NCBI GenBank assembly: GCA_963792855.1
Contig: CAWBXZ010000005.1
Span: 620,001 to 684,000 of the forward strand
From: SG8-40 sp963792855
GTDB taxonomy: Bacteria > Pseudomonadota > Gammaproteobacteria > Burkholderiales > Eutrophovitaceae
Direction of reading: 5' to 3'
DNA: 64,000 nt
In this document: piece by piece, positions 36,079 through 45,300 of the stretch
Position numbering within the stretch: the stretch's first letter is position 1
How the letters are laid out: the number at the start of each line of letters is the position of its first letter
Position numbers and translations under genes: made by a program
The notes under the pieces: generated by a model
Seen by the model: only the letters and a program-made list of their open reading frames with translations
Told to the model about the DNA's origin: nothing
Databases searched by the model: none

Positions 36079-36732
36079 ATGATGTTTTTGTTGCGTTTCG
36101 TTGTTCTTGTGCTGGCGTTGACCTTGTTGCCTCTGGCGCAAGCCGAAGAAGCCCGTCAGCTTACGTGGGCGGATCTCGTGCCGGCGTCCGCGGTAACCGA
36201 AAACCCTTTCCTTGCCCTCAGCCGTGACCAGCTGACATGGATCAGTGACGTCGCAGCGGTTCGCGACCGGCAGGCGCGCGGTGACACGACGGTCACGCCG
36301 GCCGAAGTTCAGACAGCAAAAACGCTTTCAGAGAAGCTGGAGCAGGCGGGGGTCGACGTCGAAGGCTTGCTGGCACAACGCGCGGTGATCGCCCGGCGGG
36401 GGCAAGAAGTTGACCAGACGCTGGATGGGAAGCTCGTGCGCATACCGGGCTATTTGCTGCCGCTCGAGTTTTCCGGGAAAAAAGTGAGAGAGTTCCTGTT
36501 GGTGCCATGGGTAGGTGCGTGCATACATACGCCACCGCCGCCGCCGAACCAGATCGTGCACGTCAAGCCGGATCAGCCTGTGGAAATGGCGGGGATGTTT
36601 GCGCCGGTATGGGTTACCGGCACACTCGCGACCGGCGCAGTCAAGAAAACCTTGTCGATGATCGACGGCACGGCGGATATCGATATCGGATATACGCTGC
36701 GAGCAAGCGCAGTTACGGATTACAAGCAGTAG
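36079..36732 (+). CDS. DUF3299 periplasmic protein
   Basis: 217 residues. A clear signal peptide (MMFLLRFVVLVLALTLLPLAQA) is cleaved before EEARQLTWADLVP. The conserved DUF3299 block is RIPGYLLPLEFSGKKVREFL then LVPWVGACIHTPPPPPNQIV. It starts 79 bases after the permease and is probably co-transcribed. DUF3299 proteins often accompany LolCDE-like ABC genes, so it may be the periplasmic partner of that exporter. Confidence 0.88.
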   Translation: MMFLLRFVVLVLALTLLPLAQAEEARQLTWADLVPASAVTENPFLALSRDQLTWISDVAAVRDRQARGDTTVTPAEVQTAKTLSEKLEQAGVDVEGLLAQRAVIARRGQEVDQTLDGKLVRIPGYLLPLEFSGKKVREFLLVPWVGACIHTPPPPPNQIVHVKPDQPVEMAGMFAPVWVTGTLATGAVKKTLSMIDGTADIDIGYTLRASAVTDYKQ

Positions 36733-36805
36733 GACAAAAAAGCGTCAAGGACGGCAGGTTTGCATCAGCCCTTTGGTGGCACCGAAGGGCTGGTTCGAAT
36801 CAGGC

Positions 36806-37342
36806 TTATTTGAACGCGGGCAACGTGGCGAGCAGGCCTGCCGGTTGACCGGCTACGTGTTCGTGCGGCGCGGGCTTGTTCATGATCACGCGCATACGCA
36901 CATCTTCCACACCGTCTTCCTCGACGCCGACCCGCAGCAGCAGCATGCCCCGGAACTTCATTTCCGGCGAATACCAGACCGTCATCAGGTCAACATCGCC
37001 AACCGTTTTGACATTGGCGATGATGTAGGGCGTATTGATCTGCATCATCGGGTTCTTGAGATTGGCGAAAGACGAGGTAAACACGTCCTTGCCGTCGATT
37101 TCCAGGCTGACGATGGTCTTGTCATCCTTGCCACCGCGTTTGGTGATCACGGCAGATCGCAGCCAACCGGCACCAATCAGGTGAAAGGTGGCGGTTTCCC
37201 CGGAGGGTGTCGCGCCTGCCTCATGTTCAGCCGTCACAACATCGCCTCTGACGTCGCCTTCGACACATCCGACCGCGATTCCCGAAGCGAGGCTACCGGC
37301 AAGCGCGATTGAAAGGGCGAAAAATCTTTTGGATGACCACAC
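36806..37342 (-). CDS. Secreted hypothetical protein
   Basis: 178 residues with an N-terminal signal (FFALSIALAGSLASGIAVGC) ending at a Cys that could be a lipobox, although the surrounding residues are not ideal. The rest is beta-rich, with GAGWLRSAVITKRGGKDDKT and MKFRGMLLLRVGVEEDGVED. I do not recognise the family. It converges with the DUF3299 gene. Confidence 0.6.
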   Translation of the reverse strand: MWSSKRFFALSIALAGSLASGIAVGCVEGDVRGDVVTAEHEAGATPSGETATFHLIGAGWLRSAVITKRGGKDDKTIVSLEIDGKDVFTSSFANLKNPMMQINTPYIIANVKTVGDVDLMTVWYSPEMKFRGMLLLRVGVEEDGVEDVRMRVIMNKPAPHEHVAGQPAGLLATLPAFK

Positions 37343-37622
37343 GGTAGATTTCCTTTTCGATACAATTTCAGTTTAGCACCGGGCGAAACAAGAGTGAACA
37401 GGCACCTGCGCATACTTGCGCCTCTCCAATTTCGTCGCGCTTATAAATATACGACCATTACCAACAGCGGTAGTTCAAATCGGCGTCTGGCCTGCCTGGC
37501 TTCAATCGGGGCAATTTCCCGGGCACAAGCGATTTTCCCGGGATGGCAAGCGGTTTGCGGCCAGGCCGGTGTCGATGCGGTGTTCTGTAATTGCGTTCCG
37601 GGGCTTGTCACTTTGAATTACA

Positions 37623-38390
37623 GTGACACCCATGACGAAGTTTCTGGTGCTGTTTCTCGATCGGCGGTTGTTTTTACGCCCGGCCTCCGGCAAGCGCGCG
37701 CCATATATGTGGGCTCCGTGCAAAGCGGATGACGTCTTGCGCGTCGCCGGGCATTTGATTTTCCTGGTAGTCATGTTGCTCACAGCGCCGGCCGTGACGT
37801 TCGCAGAAGACATGCGTGGTGTGCTCGTTTATGGCCACGAAGAACGCACGATTGGTTTGTGCGGCGATCACCGGCTGTACTGGGTGGTTGCCGCAGCCGA
37901 CGTGCGCGATCAGATCGTTGCCGGCGTCGCGCGTGAAACCGATCGGCCGTATCAACCGGTGATGCTGGTCTTCGACGGGCAGTTTGTCGAGCGCCCGCTC
38001 CCGGGCCTGGCCGGGGACGTCGACGGCATGATCGAGGTGCGGGCCATACGTTCGCTGTCGGCCGCCGGGGTCGCCGCATGCAAACGCGCGGCATCGAAAA
38101 TCCGTTTCGACCTGAAGCGCCTCAATGCGGACGGGCTGCAAGGTCCGCCGAACGGTCTGAAAGCGCTGGATTACGAATACTGCATTCCCGACAACCCCCA
38201 TGCCATTGCGCAGGTCAGAAAGATCGACCCGACTGCGCAGATTTTCCGTCAGTCGCCGGGGCGGATCGGTTGCGGCGAGAGCGAAGTGCTTTGCCTCGGA
38301 AACACCCATCAAGCCGGTTACCGGGAGGTTCTCGGGCGGCTCGCCGGTTTGTGCTTCGTGCGCGAGATTCGCGAAGCGTTCTTCGAGTAG
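37623..38390 (+). CDS. Secreted conserved hypothetical protein
   Basis: 255 residues from the first ATG. A second ATG at 37707 would place the hydrophobic segment (HLIFLVVMLLTAPAVTFA) nearer the N-terminus as a signal peptide. The domain begins MRGVLVYGHEERTIGLCGDH, a pattern seen in NlpE/META-like lipoprotein relatives. The second half (YEYCIPDNPHAIAQVRKIDP and CGESEVLCLGNTHQAGYREV) has four Cys and no family I can name. It is probably periplasmic. Confidence 0.65.
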   Translation: MTPMTKFLVLFLDRRLFLRPASGKRAPYMWAPCKADDVLRVAGHLIFLVVMLLTAPAVTFAEDMRGVLVYGHEERTIGLCGDHRLYWVVAAADVRDQIVAGVARETDRPYQPVMLVFDGQFVERPLPGLAGDVDGMIEVRAIRSLSAAGVAACKRAASKIRFDLKRLNADGLQGPPNGLKALDYEYCIPDNPHAIAQVRKIDPTAQIFRQSPGRIGCGESEVLCLGNTHQAGYREVLGRLAGLCFVREIREAFFE

Positions 38391-38707
38391 GCGAAGCCGC
38401 AGCCCGTAAGGCACTGGCGGGCCGCGGGAAGGTCCGCGGCTTTGTATCGATCAGGTTTCCAGGCGATGCCCGGTTCGGGCATTCGGCGACCCCCCACCCG
38501 CATACACAATGCACGCCTGGTGTCATGGAAGGGCTTTCACCGCCGCGCACAGTGCTCGCTCCATCCCTGCGACGAATCTTGTTTGTTTTTCCGGAGCGAA
38601 CTCCCGAAGGTGCTTGACCTATGTCAAGTACAACTGAAGCGGCCGTTATAACCTTAAACAAAAGCGGTTTGTTCGTTGTTTATTCACTTCGCAGCACAGG
38701 GGAGGTC
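38391..38707. other. Intergenic region upstream of the putative surface-system cluster
   Basis: About 317 bases without a supported gene. Its second half holds the Fnr-type box at 38614-38627 and a TATAAC at 38647-38652 that could be its -10 element. Confidence 0.6.
38614..38627 (+). promoter_or_regulatory. Perfect Fnr/FixK-type box upstream of the VanZ-like gene
   Basis: TTGACCTATGTCAA is a perfect match to TTGAY-N4-RTCAA and is part of the 16-base palindrome CTTGACCTATGTCAAG. TATAAC follows 19 bases later. The Fnr-type regulator is encoded 2.9 kb downstream. Confidence 0.7.
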
Positions 38708-39214
38708 ATGACAAGGATTCCAGGGCCACTGGTCACCCAGTCGGTAGCGGCCGCGATCGCCCTGACGATCGGTGTGGTCGTGTATCTGGTGGACAGGCGA
38801 GCGGACAGCGTTTATTTCGTGACGCACTCGATACTGCCAGCCGGGGAAATCGATGCTTCTTTTGGGGTGCTTGGCAACCACTTGCCAACGTTTGTCCATA
38901 TCTACGCTTTCATTCTGCTGACCGCGGTCCTTACGGCGTCCACTCGGGCACATGCTCTCGCAATCAGTCTTGTGTGGCTGGCAATCGATAGCCTTTTCGA
39001 GTTTGCGCAGATGCCCGACATGGCTCAAGGAATCGCGGGCGCCGTTCCCGACTGGTTCGCCGGCATTCCGTTCCTTGAGAACACTTCTGCATATTTTCTG
39101 GCGGGGACATTTGATGTCCTCGACTTGTACTCAATTGCAGCCGGTGCCCTGGCTGCTTACGTAACCATTCTTATCAGTAATCGAAGGACTCTGAATCATG
39201 CTTCAACTGTCTAG
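38708..39214 (+). CDS. VanZ-like small membrane protein
   Basis: 168 residues from the ATG at 38708, preceded by GGGGAGGTC. An upstream ATG at 38621 falls inside the Fnr box region and is unlikely. Four hydrophobic segments are present. WLAIDSLFEFAQMP and FDVLDLYSIAAGALAAYV follow the E-x-x-Q ... D-x-x-D-x-x-x-x-x-x-G layout of VanZ-like proteins. The role here is unknown. It overlaps the beta-propeller gene by 17 bases. Confidence 0.65.
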   Translation: MTRIPGPLVTQSVAAAIALTIGVVVYLVDRRADSVYFVTHSILPAGEIDASFGVLGNHLPTFVHIYAFILLTAVLTASTRAHALAISLVWLAIDSLFEFAQMPDMAQGIAGAVPDWFAGIPFLENTSAYFLAGTFDVLDLYSIAAGALAAYVTILISNRRTLNHASTV

Positions 39215-41347
39215 GACGAATAACAGGTATTTTCGTTATCTTGGTTTGCTGGCTGTGGCCGTTCTTGGTGTCGTCAGTGTCATAGGATCGGGAGGTGGCA
39301 GCGATTCCAGCGGCACGATTCCCGGAATCGTTGTGACCGACGTTTCGCGCTACGCGTTCGTCGTTAACAGCACGGACGGGTCCGTTTCGGGCTACGTCGT
39401 TGACACGGCGTCGGGCCGCTTAAAGTACATCGGCTCGGCAACGACGGGCGCTAACCCTGTTTCCGTCGCTGTCGACCCGGATGGAAACTATGCCTACGTC
39501 GTCAACGAGGCCGACGACACTGTCTCACAGTACGAAATTCTCGCGGACGGTACTCTCGCACCGTTGGCAACGGCCACAGTGGCGACGGGCCCAAATCCCC
39601 GCTCCATTGCTGTTCATCCGTCCGGAAGCTACGTTTACGTCGCCGACCGGCAACAACATTTTCCAATACCCAATCGGTGTGGGCGGCGCCCTCGGCATTC
39701 AAGCAAACGTCCCGTCGGGACTTGGCCCCCGCTCCGTTGCCATCGAGCCGGGGGGCAAATACCTCTACTCGGCGAACTTCGACGATGGCACTGTCTCGCA
39801 ATTTGCCATCGACAGCACCAACGGTAGCCTCTCATCGATTGCTGCCGCGATAGGATGCTGGCACAAATCCGATCTCGGTTGTGGTCGACCCGCGCGGGAA
39901 GTACGTCTATGTTGCAAATGCGGCCAGCAAACGTCTCGCAATACTGATCACCGCAACTGGCGCGCTTACGCCGATGAGCCGACGGCCACGGTGGTGCGCG
40001 GAACGCAGCCGACTTCCGTGACCGTCGATCCGTCCGGCCGATACGTCTATGTGTCGAGTGAAACCGCAGACAATGTTTCCATATACAGGATCGGGACGAG
40101 CGGAAATCTGATTGGCGGTTTGGCTCCGGTCGATACCGGGAACACGCCGCGCTTCGTTATCGCTGATCCGGGTGGCAAGTATGTTTACGTCGCGAACTTC
40201 GGGGACAACACCTTCTCGCAGTATGCGATTGGAGACAGCGGTGGCCTCGCACCGATCGCACCGGCTGAGGTCGCCACGCGACCCGGCCCGAGTGCGATCG
40301 CGATGACCGGCGGCACCGTGGCAGTGAAGGCTGCGCCGAAGTTCGCTTATGTCGCAAACGAAAACACTAATAATGTATCGGCATATGGGATCGATGCGAC
40401 AACAGGTGCGCTTTCGCCAGTAGCCGGCTCTCCCTTCTCAGCGGGAGACGGTCCGCACTCGGTCGCGGTCGATCCGACCGGCATGTACGCCTATGTGGCG
40501 AACTTCAACTCGATTGGCCCTGTCGGTGTTTCCAAATACGCCATTAACGCAGTTACCGGGGTGCTTGGTTCGAGGGAGGATTTCGATGCGGGGACAAATC
40601 CGCGCGCCGTTGCAGTCGATCCCTCCGGGCGATACGTCTATGTTGCGAACTTCAGCTCCGGAAATGTCTCCGGCTACACGATCAATGCGACGACAGGTGT
40701 TCTCACGCCAATAGCCGGCTCTCCCTTCGGAGCGGCGGCGGGCTCGATTTCTGTGGCAGTTGATCCGACCGGCCAGTACGTATATGTGGTTAACGAGAAC
40801 TTCAATAGCATTTCCCAATACACGATTAATACGACAAACGGCGTGCTGACACCGATGATGCCGGCGGCCGTGTCTACGGCGTCAGTGGGCACGGCCCCCT
40901 CCTACATAACCGTTGACCCGACGGGCCGGTACGCTTACGTGACCACCTTCGGCTTTGACAATATTCTGCGGTACGCGATCGGCACCGACGGGACGCTTTC
41001 GGATCCGCAGGCGGTTGTTCCTGGCACAACGGACCCGGCGTCTATCGTGATCGATCCAACCGGACAATATGCGTATGTCGGACACTCGGGCTCAAACAAT
41101 ATCGGGCGCTATCTTGTCGGATCAAACGGCGAGTTGACGAGTGGAGCCGGGTTTTCGACAAACTTGAGTCAGCCTGGCGTCCGTTACCGTCGATCCGAGC
41201 GGTAAATATGTTTACGCAGCCAACTTCGGTGCGAATAACGTCGCGCAATTGAACATCGGCGCGGACGGTACCCTCTCGCAGATTGCTGTACCAATAAGTG
41301 CGGGTACCGCGCCGCGCTCGGTAACCACGACCGGAACCCGGCAGTAA
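39198..41347 (+). pseudogene. Exported beta-propeller (YncE/lactonase-like) protein, frameshifted
   Basis: An N-terminal hydrophobic signal (LGLLAVAVLGVVSVIGSGGG) is followed by about ten repeats of the form SVAVDPxGxYAYVxNxxxNxVSxY, typical of YncE/6-phosphogluconolactonase-like beta propellers. The frame breaks near 39645, is disturbed between about 39850 and 39990 (where DAGTNPISVVVDPRGKYVYV is visible in another frame), and breaks again near 41173. Past that, LASVTVDPSGKYVYAANFG continues to the stop at 41347. Conservation across the breaks favours sequence errors. The intact protein would be about 715 residues and periplasmic or surface-exposed. Confidence 0.75.
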
Positions 41348-41377
41348 TGCACCCGAACGGTCTGCTGCGTTTGAGGA

Positions 41378-41400
41378 GCGCGCCGCCAACGGCGGTGCGC
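41378..41400 (+). terminator. GC-rich hairpin after the beta-propeller gene
   Basis: GCGCGCCGCC pairs with GGCGGTGCGC around AAC, including one G-U pair. No U-tract follows, so intrinsic termination would be weak. It separates the propeller gene from the regulator gene. Confidence 0.45.
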
Positions 41401-41524
41401 TTCGGCGGTACGCAACGCGGCGAAATCCCGAGTGGTCGGCAGGGCATATCGAAGCCGCGCGACTGCATTCGAGGTGTGGTGTTGCAATGCCTTCGAACAG
41501 GTAAATGGTTCTTGTGAGGGTGCA

Positions 41525-42256
41525 GTGAACGTAGAAAACAGAAAAGCCTATTGCATCGATGCGCGCTGGGTTGGCTACTCGAAGTGCAGTGCATGCAAAA
41601 TCCGCGACTCAGTGCTGTTCGCCGACCTCGACGACGATGATCTCGATCATCTTCTGAAGCCCATTGAACATTACATCTACAAGCCGCAGGCCACGCTGTA
41701 TGGCGAAGGCGAGCGCGGCAACAGCCTGTTCACCATTCGCAGCGGTGTGGTCAAGCTGGTCAAGCTGCTTCCTAACGGCACGCAGCGCGTGGTGCGGCTA
41801 TTGCGCCGCGGCGATGCAGCCGGTCTGGAGCTTCTCTTGAACGGGGGTTATCACCACACCGCTGTGTCCCTGACCGAGGTCGATGCCTGTCGTATCGGCA
41901 CGGATGTCATTCGTGACATCGGCCTGCGTAACCCGAAAATGCATGGTCAGTTGATCAGCCGCTGGCAGAAGAATGTTGACGAAGCCGACTCTTTCATTAC
42001 CGAATTGTCCACAGGAAGCGCCTCTGCGCGGCTGGCACGGCTGTTGATCAAATTGTCCGCGGCCGGTGATGTCGACGGGGAGGGCTGTGTGGTTCCCCCG
42101 CGCGAAGCGATTGGCGAAATCATCGGCACGTCGACGGAGACTGCAAGCCGCATCATTGCGCAGTTCAAGCGCAGCGGGCTGGTGTCCGAAGCACACAACC
42201 AGTGTCTGCACTGCGACGCATCCGGTCTCGGAAAGATAGCGCTGGATAGCGATTGA
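41525..42256 (+). CDS. Crp/Fnr-family regulator with FNR-like cysteines and recognition helix
   Basis: 243 residues from the GTG at 41525. The N-terminus has Cys10, Cys21 and Cys24 (KCSACKIRDSVLFADL), and a further Cys lies at residue 122 (TEVDACRIG). FNR holds its 4Fe-4S cluster with Cys20, 23, 29 and 122, so a redox cluster is plausible, with Cys10 as possible fourth ligand. The cyclic-nucleotide-like fold is at residues 35-130 and the long dimer helix is near 140. The HTH contains GTSTETASRIIAQFKRSG, whose E-x-x-S-R matches the FNR residues that read TTGAT...ATCAA. The C-terminus adds CLHCDASG. Such boxes flank the gene. Confidence 0.88.
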   Translation: MNVENRKAYCIDARWVGYSKCSACKIRDSVLFADLDDDDLDHLLKPIEHYIYKPQATLYGEGERGNSLFTIRSGVVKLVKLLPNGTQRVVRLLRRGDAAGLELLLNGGYHHTAVSLTEVDACRIGTDVIRDIGLRNPKMHGQLISRWQKNVDEADSFITELSTGSASARLARLLIKLSAAGDVDGEGCVVPPREAIGEIIGTSTETASRIIAQFKRSGLVSEAHNQCLHCDASGLGKIALDSD

Positions 42257-42266
42257 CTTCGATCAA
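42253..42266 (+). promoter_or_regulatory. Perfect Fnr/FixK-type box upstream of the triple-barrel gene
   Basis: TTGACTTCGATCAA matches TTGAY-N4-RTCAA perfectly. It overlaps the regulator's stop codon and lies 66 bases before the ATG at 42332. TAACGT or GTAAAT at 42290-42299 could be the -10 of a class II promoter. Confidence 0.7.
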
Positions 42267-42331
42267 GACGCAGTTTCGCCACGAAGCGCTAACGTAAATC
42301 TCATTGGAAGACTCTGTTTTCATTTGCACAC

Positions 42332-45052
42332 ATGACAATAGGAACACGATCACTACTTGACCGCTTTGCGTGCAAGCGCCTGGCTCACATCACTGTCGTT
42401 TCGGCTGTTGCGTTTTTTGTAACGCCGTTCGTCGCTGCGCAGGGTACTGCGGATACGGAACTGCCGGCTTCGACACAACCCGAGGAGCAAACGGGTGTGA
42501 CGAACATTAAAAGTGAAGTGCTGGAAGGCAGTGAGGCGCGTACGCCCGCGCAGATTGTCGAGGCGGCTCGGCGCGCGGGGAGAGGAATGCAGAATCCCGA
42601 ATTTCCCGGTATCCGCATTGGATCTTTTCTCGCGTACCCCGAGATTTCCGCTGCGATCATGCATGACGACAACATTTACGCCGAGCGCAGGAATGAGAAC
42701 TCCGATTACATTACTATTTTCTCGCCATTGATCACGCTCGAGTCGGACTGGGAACAAAACTCTCTGAAACTCGATGCCGGGGCCGACATCGATCGGTACC
42801 ACGACTTCCCGCAGGAAGACGTGGAGGACTACTGGCTCGGTGCTGACGGAAGGATTGATGTTTCCGGGAAGACCAAGCTGTTTGGCGGTGCGCGCTGGGC
42901 TCAGGATCACGAGGATCGTGGCGAGCCCGATTCTCTCGGCCCGTTCGTTGCGGCCGAGCCGACCGTATACGAGCAGGCAGCCGCCGACCTTGGGGCGTCG
43001 CTGCGCATGGGAGCAGTCTCGCTGCGTCTGGGCGGAACCTACGATCATTATGATTACCACGATGTCCCCTCGGTGGCGGGGCCCATGATTAACATGGATG
43101 ACCGTGATCGCGACATGTATTCGCTCGGCGCCCGCGCGAGTCTGAGTGCTTCGCAGTCGGTCGATTTTTTCGTCCAGTACGCCACCGACACGCGAGACTA
43201 CAACACCAGTCCGGATGATTTCGGCTTCGAACGGGATTCCGATGGGTACCGCGGTGCCGCGGGATTACGACTGAAGAATGCGCGGCGCACGCTTATCGCG
43301 GAAGTCTATGGCGGCCGCATGTTCCAGGAGTACGAAGATGCGAGATTCGAAGACCTGAGCGAGCCTTATTTTGGTGCCGACCTGCTCTGGCGTCCGACAT
43401 CGCGGATTTCCGTCAGTGCATTTATCGATCGCGCTCTGGAGGAATCAACCATCCCGGATGTGTCCGGATATCTCGACACGACGTATGGTGTGCGGGCGGA
43501 ACGAAAACTGACAAGGAATCTGACGGCCAATGGGCGTTTCGCCTACACACGCAGCGATTTCCAGGGCAGTGAGCGGCTGGACAAGATTATCGACGCAGGC
43601 GCGGGGCTGCGTTACTTCTTTTCGCCAACCGTCTACCTTGGTGCGGATTATCGTTTGATCGATCGAAATTCGAACGTGTACATCGGGCAGTACGCGCGAG
43701 ATCAGGTAATGCTTAGTATCGGCGTTACGCCCGGGCGTTCCGCCGATTACTCACTGTCGCCGGATCCCGGCGCGACAGAACTGCAGCTGACCGAATCGAC
43801 CGGTTTCTCCGGCTTCTATCTCGGAACGGCACTGGGCTATGGGACGGCTCAAACGGTGACCGAGGGTGGGCGAGGTGAGAGTGGTAGCGATGTCGGTGAG
43901 ATGGGTGACGATGGCGGCAGCATCGGCATCTTTGCCGGTATCGGAACGACGGGGAGCCGTTGGTACGTCGGCGTCGAAGCGGAAGTCGAGGCGAGCGAGA
44001 CCGAGTGGTATCACCAGAAGGACAAGACCGATGCCCGTACTGCGTATGTCCAGAAGCATGGGGCGTATGGAATCGGTTTGCGATTGGGAAGAATCCTGGA
44101 GCGCGGGCAGGTTCTTTATATAAGGGGCATGGCAATGCGAACCGAGTTCCATGCTTACTATGCACAGAATGATCCTTTATTGGACCCCTATGATGAAACG
44201 GAGGAGGTGAGCGGCGCACGGGTGGGTATCGGCGTGGATATCCCGAGCGGTGATAATTTGTTCATACGTATTGAGTATGCCCACACGAATTACAAGGTAT
44301 ATGACGTCCCTTATCTGAGCACCGACGGTACCAGCGACGAAGCATTCAATGATGAAGAGAACCTGGCGCGGCTGGGAATCGGGTGGAACTTCGGTTCCAA
44401 CGGACAGCCTGCGTCAGACGTTGCCGCCGATCCGATTTCCGGTTTTTACTCGGGCGCGCAAGTCGGACCGGCGACGCTGGAATCACGTTTGAGCGGCTAC
44501 CACATCGATGGTGGATCAACTATTCCCAAGTCGTTCGTCGGGGACTTCAGCGACCAGGGCTGGTCTCCGGGTGTGTTTTTCGGCTACGGGTTCAATCTGA
44601 AGCGCTGGTATCTGGGTGCCGAACTCGAGGCCAATACCAGCGATACCAGGTGGGAGCATGTCCGCGAGCAGCCCGGTGGCGGAGGCCGGGATTTTTCGGT
44701 CGAGAAAATATCGGACTACGGCGGGTCGTTGCGAGTGGGTTATTCGATGCGCAACGCGACCCTGCTTTATGTGCGGGGCGGAATGGTTCGCGGGCGCTTC
44801 AATTCCTCCTACAACAAAGGCGTCAGCGTTGGTCAGTTCATCGACCGTACCGACACGCTTAGCGGGGTAAGGACAGGCTTTGGCGCTGAGATTCCTGTCA
44901 GCCAGACGACATTCTTCCGGTTTGATTTCACTCACACCGTCTACGAGAGCTACTCGTTCGTCACGGGACACGGGGGGGGCGCCAGCGCCGACGAAATGGA
45001 CTTCGACAACAGTGAGAACCTGTTCCGTCTGGGCCTGGGTTTCCGTTTCTGA
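42332..45052 (+). CDS. Outer-membrane protein with three beta-barrel modules
   Basis: 906 residues. The signal peptide ends near AFFVTPFVAAQG. Residues about 95-480 form a BBP2-type barrel of alternating strands (SFLAYPEISAAIMHDDNIYA ... FFSPTVYLGADYRLIDRNSN). Two homologous eight-strand, OmpA/Opa-like modules follow. Each starts GF[SY]xGxxxGxxT, near residues 488 and 708, contains RWY[VL]GxExE, and ends at FNDEENLARLGIGWNF or FDNSENLFRLGLGFRF. The last residue is Phe, the outer-membrane insertion signal. A single chain with one large and two small barrels is unusual. A role in surface display or export of the downstream Gly-rich proteins is inferred from context. Confidence 0.8.
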   Translation: MTIGTRSLLDRFACKRLAHITVVSAVAFFVTPFVAAQGTADTELPASTQPEEQTGVTNIKSEVLEGSEARTPAQIVEAARRAGRGMQNPEFPGIRIGSFLAYPEISAAIMHDDNIYAERRNENSDYITIFSPLITLESDWEQNSLKLDAGADIDRYHDFPQEDVEDYWLGADGRIDVSGKTKLFGGARWAQDHEDRGEPDSLGPFVAAEPTVYEQAAADLGASLRMGAVSLRLGGTYDHYDYHDVPSVAGPMINMDDRDRDMYSLGARASLSASQSVDFFVQYATDTRDYNTSPDDFGFERDSDGYRGAAGLRLKNARRTLIAEVYGGRMFQEYEDARFEDLSEPYFGADLLWRPTSRISVSAFIDRALEESTIPDVSGYLDTTYGVRAERKLTRNLTANGRFAYTRSDFQGSERLDKIIDAGAGLRYFFSPTVYLGADYRLIDRNSNVYIGQYARDQVMLSIGVTPGRSADYSLSPDPGATELQLTESTGFSGFYLGTALGYGTAQTVTEGGRGESGSDVGEMGDDGGSIGIFAGIGTTGSRWYVGVEAEVEASETEWYHQKDKTDARTAYVQKHGAYGIGLRLGRILERGQVLYIRGMAMRTEFHAYYAQNDPLLDPYDETEEVSGARVGIGVDIPSGDNLFIRIEYAHTNYKVYDVPYLSTDGTSDEAFNDEENLARLGIGWNFGSNGQPASDVAADPISGFYSGAQVGPATLESRLSGYHIDGGSTIPKSFVGDFSDQGWSPGVFFGYGFNLKRWYLGAELEANTSDTRWEHVREQPGGGGRDFSVEKISDYGGSLRVGYSMRNATLLYVRGGMVRGRFNSSYNKGVSVGQFIDRTDTLSGVRTGFGAEIPVSQTTFFRFDFTHTVYESYSFVTGHGGGASADEMDFDNSENLFRLGLGFRF

Positions 45053-45149
45053 GTTTGCTTCCTGTCCGGGCTGGCATGCGCGCGGTCGATCGAATGCCGA
45101 TCACCGATGCGCGCAACGTTCGAAATAGGAGGCTCTAATAAGGTCAGGA

Positions 45150-45163
45150 TTGATGATTATCAA
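45150..45163 (+). promoter_or_regulatory. Perfect Fnr box upstream of the first Gly-rich exported protein
   Basis: TTGATGATTATCAA is the exact consensus FNR palindrome. It is centred at 45156.5. TATTTT (45186) or TTTAAT (45190) lies where the -10 of a class II Fnr promoter would be. The ATG is at 45301, leaving a leader of about 100 bases. Confidence 0.78.
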
Positions 45164-45300
45164 TGACGCACATCAGGTGAAAGCGTATTTTTAATTTGTT
45201 ATGCAGGCTGCAATGAAAAGCATACGGTAGTCACGGCTTTTTATAGCTCGCGATGGATATCAAGTGAGGATGTTTCAATTCGGAAATCAGGAGAAATTGC

